From assembly GCA_964569055.1 (NCBI GenBank), contig CAZMSZ010000249.1, positions 1-11,477 of the forward strand: 11,477 nucleotides of DNA, read 5' to 3'. The translations under genes were made by a program, and so were the position numbers. Positions within the stretch are counted from its first letter, which is position 1. Every line of letters starts with the position of its first letter. The notes beneath the pieces were generated by a model, which saw only the letters and a program-made list of their open reading frames with translations, did no database searches and was not told where the DNA came from. Shown here piece by piece: positions 7,361-11,477 of the stretch. Origin of the DNA: JAWLGW01 sp964569055 (GTDB lineage Bacteria > Planctomycetota > J058).

Positions 7361-8341
7361 TCAGCGGCGGAACACGCCCGCGTTGGCCACCGTCCAGCGG
7401 CCGCCGGCGTGGTCGCCCGCCTCGCCTTGCACGTAGAACGTGCACTCGTCGACGTCGGAGAAGAAGCGGCCGAGCTCGGCGCGGAACTGACGCGAGAGCC
7501 AGTCGGCGAACGGCGCGTAGTGTCGCGGCCGCGTCCGCGTGCCGGCGTGCATGATGCTCGCCGTGTCCCACGCCCAGTGGCGCACGCCGACCACCGCGTC
7601 GTCCGGCAAGACCTGGTCGGCGCCGCAGCGCGGGCAGGCCACGGTGTCGTCGCCCGGGTCGGGCAGCCGCGGGCTGTAGTCGCGGCCGCAGGCCGCGCAG
7701 GTCTGCACGTCGAGGTACTCGTCGGGGAGGCCGAGCATGTGCCCGAACTCGTGCACGCAGGCGAGCTGGCCGCCGTTCTTGGGCTCGAGGTCCTCGCTGT
7801 CGAGCCACGCCGTGTCCGTCCGGCGCGAGACGGCGCTGCGGAACGAGCCCTCGCGAATGTTCACGGCCGTGACCTCGTAGTGGTCCGCCCACGTCGCGTC
7901 GTCGGTGCAGTCGAGCCGGACCTCCACGTCCCACCCGCGGAACGCCACGCGCGAGTAGTCGGTCGCGATCGTGTGACGCCAGCTCCAGCCGCGCCGCACG
8001 TGCTGGGCGTAGCGCCGCATGAAGTCCGCCGCGTCGGCGCGGCTCCAGGCGGCGACCCGCGCCTGCGCCGCCTCGATCCCCTCGGGGCCCCCGGCCAGGC
8101 GGTGCATGACGTTGAGCATGGGGTGGTCGCGGTCGCGCCGGATCCCCCAGGCGCGGTACTCGCCCCAGTCGAGGTCCGCCGGGTCGACGAACGTGAACTG
8201 GAGCCTCATGCGCACCACGAGCAGCCCGCGCCGGGTGGCGTCGTCGCCGTAGGCCTCGAGGTCGTAGCACCCGCCTCCCTCGGAGCGCCCGACGCCGCGC
8301 GGGACCACGTCGTCCTCGCGGAACAGGAGCCGTCGGCTCAC
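7361..8341 (-). CDS. Zinc metalloprotease, HEXXHXXGXXD type
   Basis: A 326-residue protein. VHEFGHMLGLPDEY (196-209) fits HEXXHXXGXXD: H197 and H201 bind zinc, E198 is the catalytic base, and D207 takes the third ligand place that is His in most metzincins. An Asp there is known from snapalysin-type (M7) enzymes. SIMHAG (262-267) supplies a Met-turn at M264. Between these two elements lie C215xxC218 and C236xxC239, a probable four-Cys structural zinc site that ordinary metzincins lack. The N-terminal half (1-190) is of unknown fold, with RLQFTFVDPADLDWGEYRAW recognisable as a strand-rich opening. No signal peptide is seen, so if exported it must use a specialised route. Its GTG start overlaps the upstream TGA as GTGA (8338-8341), which fixes the start although the frame is open far upstream. 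It is the last gene of the four-gene cluster. The substrate is unknown. Confidence 0.85.
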   Translation of the reverse strand: MSRRLLFREDDVVPRGVGRSEGGGCYDLEAYGDDATRRGLLVVRMRLQFTFVDPADLDWGEYRAWGIRRDRDHPMLNVMHRLAGGPEGIEAAQARVAAWSRADAADFMRRYAQHVRRGWSWRHTIATDYSRVAFRGWDVEVRLDCTDDATWADHYEVTAVNIREGSFRSAVSRRTDTAWLDSEDLEPKNGGQLACVHEFGHMLGLPDEYLDVQTCAACGRDYSPRLPDPGDDTVACPRCGADQVLPDDAVVGVRHWAWDTASIMHAGTRTRPRHYAPFADWLSRQFRAELGRFFSDVDECTFYVQGEAGDHAGGRWTVANAGVFRR

Positions 8342-8829
8342 GCGCTGGCGTCCTCGCGCGGGCCGAAGCCCGCCAGCGCGGCGCGGGCCGCGGCGAGCTC
8401 CGCCTCGCTGGCGTCGGCGAGGTGCGTCAAGGTGGCGACCAGCGCGAGTCCGCGCGGCCGGTCGGCCACGAACAGGACCTCCTGCACGAAGCGCGAGGGC
8501 GACTCGCCCCAGCGGTAGCGCAGGCGGAGGCGGCCGTCGCGGCCGCCCTCCTCGGCCTCGAGCGCGCGGAGCGGCTCGAGCTCCTCGAAGCCGGCGAGCT
8601 CGCGCGTCAGGCTCGTCACCTGCTCGCGCGCGTAGCGCAGGAGCGGGTCCTCGTCGCCCGCCGCCTCGGGGAGGTCGTCGAGCTTGACCACCACGCTCGC
8701 GCTGTAGCGGCGCGCGGAGGGGAGCACGTAGGTGTAGGTCGAGGCGTCGCGCGCCCCCGGCGGGAGCGCGAGCACGAACGGAGGCGGCCCGACCGGCACG
8801 AGGTCGGCGGGCGAGGGCTCGGCGCTCAC
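8338..8829 (-). CDS. DUF1795 / DcrB-like protein, possible effector chaperone
   Basis: A 163-residue soluble protein with the layout of the DUF1795 (DcrB, PsbP-like fold) family. An N-terminal strand pair (FVLALPPGA, 18-26, and YTYVLPSARRYSASVVVKLDDLP, 32-54) is followed by a helix LLRYAREQVTSLTRELAGFEELEP (63-86). A central LRLRYRWGES ... RFVQEVLFVADRPRGLALVATL (101-134) and a closing helix (140-155) complete it. There is no signal peptide or lipobox, unlike E. coli DcrB, so it probably works in the cytoplasm. Cytoplasmic DUF1795 proteins include EagR chaperones, which hold the membrane segments of type VI effectors before secretion; applying that role here is inference from family and context. 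The GTG start and upstream TGA overlap as GTGA (8826-8829), and its own stop overlaps the metalloprotease start in the same way, so translation of all three genes is likely coupled. Confidence 0.8.
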   Translation of the reverse strand: MSAEPSPADLVPVGPPPFVLALPPGARDASTYTYVLPSARRYSASVVVKLDDLPEAAGDEDPLLRYAREQVTSLTRELAGFEELEPLRALEAEEGGRDGRLRLRYRWGESPSRFVQEVLFVADRPRGLALVATLTHLADASEAELAAARAALAGFGPREDASA

Positions 8830-9170
8830 CAGGTCGCCCCCGCCACCGCGCCGGCGACCGCGCCCGCGACGGCGCCCCCGCCGCCGTCGGCGCGCGCCCC
8901 GGCCTGCGCGGCCCCGACCGCGCCCGGGCCGGCCGCCTGCGCCGACGCGGGGCTGGGGAGCAGGCGCCCCACGCTGCTCGCCCCGGCGGCGCGCTTGCGC
9001 TGCCGCGCGTCGACCCGGCGCTGGAGCGGGACGCGGCCCGTGTGGGCCGGACCGGCGTTGAGCACCGCGCGCCCCCGGCGCGGCAAGGCGCGGGCGCCCC
9101 GGTTGGCGGAGCGGAGGAGGTCGAGCTCTCCGCGCCCGCAGCCTGCGTGACGATCTGCGCGTTCATTCAT
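8826..9170 (-). CDS. Small Gly/Ala-rich hypothetical protein
   Basis: A 114-residue product not recognised as any family. From about residue 20 the frame has G or C at nearly every third position (one exception in about 75 codons), which supports coding. The middle is basic (RVPLQRRVDARQRKRAAG, about 47-64). The tail is a Gly/Ala run ending AVAGAVAGAVAGATW, a glycine-zipper-like stretch that could insert in a membrane or pack on a partner. The start is uncertain. ATGs at 9170 and 9166 overlap in different frames. The first 16 or so codons from 9170 have poor third-position G+C, whereas the 9166 frame has good third-position G+C over its first 25-30 codons. A frameshift near 9090-9120, real or an assembly error, would join the 9166 start to this frame. 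It starts 5 bases after the upstream stop and its TGA overlaps the DUF1795 start. Confidence 0.55.
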   Translation of the reverse strand: MNERADRHAGCGRGELDLLRSANRGARALPRRGRAVLNAGPAHTGRVPLQRRVDARQRKRAAGASSVGRLLPSPASAQAAGPGAVGAAQAGARADGGGGAVAGAVAGAVAGATW

Positions 9171-9175
9171 GGATA

Positions 9176-10297
9176 TCACCCGCCCTGCTCCAGCTTCGCC
9201 AGGATGTCGCGGTAGGCGCCCAGCCGCGCCTCGAGCCCGAGTCGGCGGAACTGCCCCGGCAGCTCCGCTTGCTTGCTCCTGCCGGCCGGCGTCCAGAAGG
9301 CGCTCGCGGGCGCCTCGGCCATGGGGTCGGGCGGCACGAACTTGAGCACCTCCTCCATGGCCGAGATCGCCTCGCCCACGGCCATGGCCGCGCGGCGCCG
9401 CGCCTCGGGGTCGGGGCTCGGCTCGGCGGGCACGCTCCGCGCGTATCGATCGCTCACCGCCAGCCACTGGCCCGCGTCGATCAGGCGCGAGGGCGCCTCC
9501 CCATGGGCGTAGCTCGGCGCGCGCACCGAGAGGTAGGCCATGTCCTCGGGGAGCAGGAAGTCGAACCGGCGCGTCGTGCCGCACCCCGGGCAGGCCCACT
9601 CGAACCGGCTGAAGAGCTGCTCGCCGGCCGCCATGGTGGCGCTGCGGTCCGCCTCCCGCCGCGCGTCGCCGCAGGCGCACGGGGTGAGGTCCATGTAGAG
9701 GTGCTCCTCGCGGACGGAGCGAATCGGGAGGGGCGCGGCCGGCGCGGAGCCGGCCGGCGCGGGAGGCGCCGCGGGGTGCGTCAGGGCGGCCGCGCCCTGC
9801 TGGACCGCCGCGGTGAAGTCTCCGGCCGGGAGCGGCGGGGCCGTGCCTGCGCTCGCGCTGGGCGCCGCGGCCGTGGACGTGTCGGCGGGCGCGCGCGCGG
9901 GCGCCGCTCCCACCACCGCGAAGAAGCCGACGACCAGGCTAACGGCCATGGCGAGGAGCCAGGAGAACGGAGGGGGCGCGGCGAACGTCGCCCAGTTGAG
10001 CGCCGCGACCGCGCTGAGCGCCTGCAGCGAGAACAGGACCGTGAACCGGCGCACCCGGCTCGGATCGCCCTCGGCCGCCAGGCGGCCGGCGCCGATCCCG
10101 GCGGCGATCGCCAGCGCGCCGGGCGCGCCCCAGCGGACCAGGAGCGTGCCGAACGGGAGCGACCACAACAGCTCGAGCAGGCTGAAGGGCGCGAACCGGA
10201 GGGCCACGCCGCCCAAGGCCGCCAGGGCGAACGCGGCGAGCATGCGGGGGCGGACCAGCTCGGCGGGGCTCACGGGCACCTCGAGCACCCATTCCAA
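9176..10297 (-). CDS. Multi-pass membrane protein with Cys-rich C-terminal domain
   Basis: Up to 373 residues. The N-terminal third has four or five hydrophobic segments (about 19-35, 39-56, 58-74, 86-106 and 111-132). A Pro/Ala/Thr-rich linker (133-190) leads to a soluble domain (about 195-290) with HLYMDLTPCACG (C207, C209) and WACPGCGTTRRF (C236, C239). These four Cys probably bind zinc. EAPSRLIDAGQWLAVSDRYA (267-286) follows, then a helical tail. From memory, uncharacterised proteins in myxobacteria and some actinobacteria share the 'YMDL-PCACG ... CPGCG ... PSRLIDAG-WL' pattern; no role is known. The start is uncertain: TTG at 10297, GTG at 10288 or 10273 (GAGGTG lies just before the latter), or ATG at 10243 right at the first helix. 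It is first in the four-gene cluster and lies downstream of a strong hairpin, so it should have its own promoter, which I cannot place. Confidence 0.75.
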   Translation of the reverse strand: MEWVLEVPVSPAELVRPRMLAAFALAALGGVALRFAPFSLLELLWSLPFGTLLVRWGAPGALAIAAGIGAGRLAAEGDPSRVRRFTVLFSLQALSAVAALNWATFAAPPPFSWLLAMAVSLVVGFFAVVGAAPARAPADTSTAAAPSASAGTAPPLPAGDFTAAVQQGAAALTHPAAPPAPAGSAPAAPLPIRSVREEHLYMDLTPCACGDARREADRSATMAAGEQLFSRFEWACPGCGTTRRFDFLLPEDMAYLSVRAPSYAHGEAPSRLIDAGQWLAVSDRYARSVPAEPSPDPEARRRAAMAVGEAISAMEEVLKFVPPDPMAEAPASAFWTPAGRSKQAELPGQFRRLGLEARLGAYRDILAKLEQGG

Positions 10298-10332
10298 CCA
10301 GGCTCGAGCGTCATCGCCAGGGGAGGCAGGGC

Positions 10333-10370
10333 GGCCGCCCGAGCGCTCGCCGTCGAGCGCCCGGGCGGCC
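10333..10370 (-). terminator. Hairpin terminator after the thioredoxin-like gene
   Basis: Two 16-base arms (10333-10348 and 10355-10370) surround a 6-base loop. The only non-Watson-Crick position, 10342 with 10361, would be G-U in a minus-strand transcript but A-C in a plus-strand one, so the hairpin is best suited to minus-strand RNA. It begins 7 bases after the stop at 10377. No U-tract follows, so it may stall or protect RNA rather than act as a classical intrinsic terminator. Confidence 0.65.
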
Positions 10371-10376
10371 TGGAGC

Positions 10377-10625
10377 TCACTTGCTGACGCTCGCCTCCAC
10401 GTCGGCGAGCGAGGCGCCGAAGTTGATGTGGAACGGCTGCCCGTCGAGCACCAGCGCCGGGACGGACTGCACGCCGGCCTGCTTGGCCTCCGCGATCCGC
10501 TCGGGCCGCTCGCCGAGGTGCACCACCTCGACCTGGTAGCGGCTGGAGTCGATCGCGCGCGCGACGTTGTCCTCGGCGGCGACGCACACCGGGCACCCAG
10601 CGTGGAAGAACACGGCCTTGCTCAT
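10377..10625 (-). CDS. Small thioredoxin-like protein with CPVC motif
   Basis: An 82-residue cytoplasmic protein with a glutaredoxin/thioredoxin-like fold. VFFHAGCPVC (5-14) places the redox pair C11 and C14 after the first strand. QSVPALVLDGQPFHINFG (53-70) contains the cis-proline P56 of the fold followed by the last strands. At 82 residues it is shorter than thioredoxin (about 105) and close to glutaredoxin or NrdH size. It lacks the WCGPC or CPYC signatures, so its partner is unknown and it may be a dedicated redox or thiol-handling protein. The ATG at 10625 has a strong GAGGAGG ribosome site. The stop is followed at once by a hairpin, so the gene is probably monocistronic. It diverges from a MarR regulator, with a palindromic site 24 bases upstream of its start, which suggests that the regulator controls it. 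Confidence 0.88.
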   Translation of the reverse strand: MSKAVFFHAGCPVCVAAEDNVARAIDSSRYQVEVVHLGERPERIAEAKQAGVQSVPALVLDGQPFHINFGASLADVEASVSK

Positions 10626-10648
10626 GACATCCTCCTCTGTGTTCAGTA

Positions 10649-10663
10649 GTATCGACTCGACAC
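10649..10663. promoter_or_regulatory. Probable MarR operator, copy 1
   Basis: GTATCGACTCGACAC is a 7-1-7 imperfect palindrome (6 of 7 positions paired). On the minus strand its GATAC end runs into GATACT (10653-10648), a plausible -10 box for the thioredoxin-like gene, so binding would block that promoter. It matches the reverse complement of copy 2 at 14 of 15 bases. Confidence 0.65.
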
Positions 10664-10692
10664 CAAGCGGACGTTACCGCGCGCGAGGGTGC

Positions 10693-10721
10693 TTGGTCAA
10701 GACGTGTCGAGGCGATACGAT
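10693..10721 (+). promoter_or_regulatory. Probable promoter of the MarR regulator gene
   Basis: TTGGTC (10693-10698) and TACGAT (10716-10721) are exactly 17 bases apart. A start near 10728 would give a short leader with GAGGTG before the ATG at 10739. The palindromic site 10704-10718 occupies the spacer and part of the -10 box, as expected for autorepression. Confidence 0.5.
10704..10718. promoter_or_regulatory. Probable MarR operator, copy 2
   Basis: GTGTCGAGGCGATAC is a 7-1-7 imperfect palindrome (5 of 7 positions paired). It is an inverted near-copy of the site at 10649-10663, with 55 bases between centres. It lies 20 bases upstream of the regulator's start and overlaps its predicted promoter. 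Confidence 0.62.
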
Positions 10722-10738
10722 CCAAGACGAGGTGCGGC

Positions 10739-11335
10739 ATGGACCCGGCGGAGCGGACTCACGAGCTGATCGAGCGGCTGGCGAACCTGCTCCGCGCCGA
10801 GGCGCGCCTGGCCGACGGCGGCGCGCTGCAGCCGGTGCACCTGCAGGCGCTGGCCTACCTGGCCCGCTGCAACCGCTACAGCGACACCCCGGGCGCGCTG
10901 ACCGAGTACCTCGGCCTCACCAAGGGGACGGTCTCGCAGACGCTCAACGTGCTCGAGCGCGAGGGGCTGCTCGAACGGCGCGGCGACCCCGCCGACCGCC
11001 GCCGCGTGCGCCTGCGCCTGACGGCGGCCGGGCGACGGGTCGTGCGCGAGGCGGCCCCGCCGCCGCTCCTGCGCCAGGCCGTGGCCGCGCTGGGCCCCGA
11101 GCGCGAGGGGCGCCTCGCCGCCGACCTCGAGGAGCTGCTGCGCGCCCTGCAGCGGGCGCACGGCGGGCGCCCGTTCGGCGTGTGCCGCACGTGCCGTCAC
11201 TTCCAGGGCGGCGCCGCGGGCGGCGGGCGCTGCGGCCTCACCGACGAGCCGCTGTCGGCGCGCGACGCGAAGCTGCTCTGCCGCGAGGCGTGCGTGGTCT
11301 CTGGGGGGGCTCCGCCCGCGAGGCCTTCGCATTGA
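10739..11335 (+). CDS. MarR-family regulator with C-terminal cysteine cluster
   Basis: A 198-residue transcription factor that should bind DNA as a dimer. The winged helix spans about 30-97. TPGALTEYLGLTKGTVSQTL (50-69) is the helix-turn-helix and RRGDPADRRRVRLRLT (80-95) the wing, whose DxRxxR pattern is typical of MarR. Beyond the usual MarR length, residues 146-185 carry C149xxC152, C165, C181 and C185 in FGVCRTCRHF ... RCGLTDEPLS ... LLCREAC. This could hold zinc or an iron-sulfur cluster and act as the sensor. From memory, related MarR proteins ending in 'CRTCRHF ... CGLT-EPL ... CRE' exist without a defined ligand. The ATG at 10739 has GAGGTG five bases upstream. The gene diverges from the CPVC protein and probably controls both itself and that gene through the paired palindromes. 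A run of seven G near the C-terminus (11303-11309) makes the last dozen residues less certain. Confidence 0.9.
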   Translation: MDPAERTHELIERLANLLRAEARLADGGALQPVHLQALAYLARCNRYSDTPGALTEYLGLTKGTVSQTLNVLEREGLLERRGDPADRRRVRLRLTAAGRRVVREAAPPPLLRQAVAALGPEREGRLAADLEELLRALQRAHGGRPFGVCRTCRHFQGGAAGGGRCGLTDEPLSARDAKLLCREACVVSGGAPPARPSH

Positions 11336-11454
11336 GCCTCGTGCTCGTGCCCGTGTCCGCCCGAGCGCGACGCGCCGTCGCAAGCGATGGGGTTTCGAGA
11401 TCGCGGACGGGCAGCGGTCACGCGCACGGAGACGGCTGACGATCCCACACATTT

Positions 11455-11477
11455 CGTGCCCGTGCCCGTGCCCGTGC
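11455..11477. repeat. CGTGCC hexamer tandem repeat at the window edge
   Basis: There are three full CGTGCC copies plus CGTGC, cut by the window end, so the true length is unknown. A degenerate relative (CGTGCTCGTGCCCGTG) sits at 11339-11354. The rest of 11336-11454 shows no gene or clear hairpin. Confidence 0.75.

Noticed and set aside
7361..9166. A 601-residue reading of the metalloprotease starting at 9166
   Set aside because: The first 275 residues are Arg/Pro/Ala-rich read-through over the DUF1795 and small-protein genes. The GTGA overlap at 8338-8341 gives a natural start.
6532..10297. A complete type VI or contractile injection system
   Set aside because: No sheath, tube, baseplate, VgrG, Hcp, PAAR or ClpV gene is in the window. 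Only accessory-type domains are seen.
11197..11448. A small minus-strand gene (MGSSAVSVRV...) opposite the MarR 3' end
   Set aside because: It is antisense to the conserved Cys region of the MarR protein, has low-complexity composition and lacks a ribosome site.

Overview
This is a very GC-rich window (above 70% G+C by eye, with third codon positions almost all G or C). It carries eleven protein genes, one of them cut by the left edge, and I see no rRNA, tRNA, CRISPR array or insertion sequence. The mix points to a complex Gram-negative with a high-GC genome. It includes a membrane-anchored Ser/Thr kinase with a long TPR tail, a lipoprotein, peptidoglycan-binding and metalloprotease proteins, and GTG/TTG starts. 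Myxococcota (Polyangiales type) and Planctomycetota both fit, and I cannot choose between them from the sequence alone.

Left part (1-2954): a partial hypothetical gene on the minus strand (1-525) diverges from a large kinase-TPR gene (639-2954). Middle (2958-6443): a minus-strand pair encodes formyltetrahydrofolate deformylase (purU) and, 16 bases upstream of it, a spermidine-synthase-like methyltransferase. These are followed by a plus-strand S-adenosylmethionine hydrolase carrying a lipoprotein signal, and by a convergent minus-strand membrane protein with two DUF3592-like domains.

Accessory-looking part (6532-10297): a plus-strand protein with a C-terminal peptidoglycan-binding domain faces a tightly packed minus-strand cluster of four genes. 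In order of transcription these are a membrane protein with a Cys-rich C-terminal domain, a small Gly/Ala-rich protein, a DUF1795/DcrB-like protein and a zinc metalloprotease. Two junctions are 4-base GTGA stop/start overlaps and the third is a 5-base gap, so the genes look translationally coupled. DUF1795 proteins include the EagR chaperones of type VI effectors, so an exported protease with a dedicated partner is a reasonable hypothesis. No secretion-machine gene lies in the window.

Right part (10333-11335): a small CPVC thioredoxin-like gene, followed by a strong hairpin, diverges from a MarR-family regulator with a C-terminal cysteine cluster. The 113-base spacer between them holds two copies of a 15-base imperfect palindrome in opposite orientation, one near each gene. 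This looks like a self-contained thiol- or metal-sensing regulatory pair. The window ends in a CGTGCC hexamer repeat.

No stretch over 300 bases lacks a gene. The longest is 11336-11477, which holds only the hexamer repeat as far as I can see.
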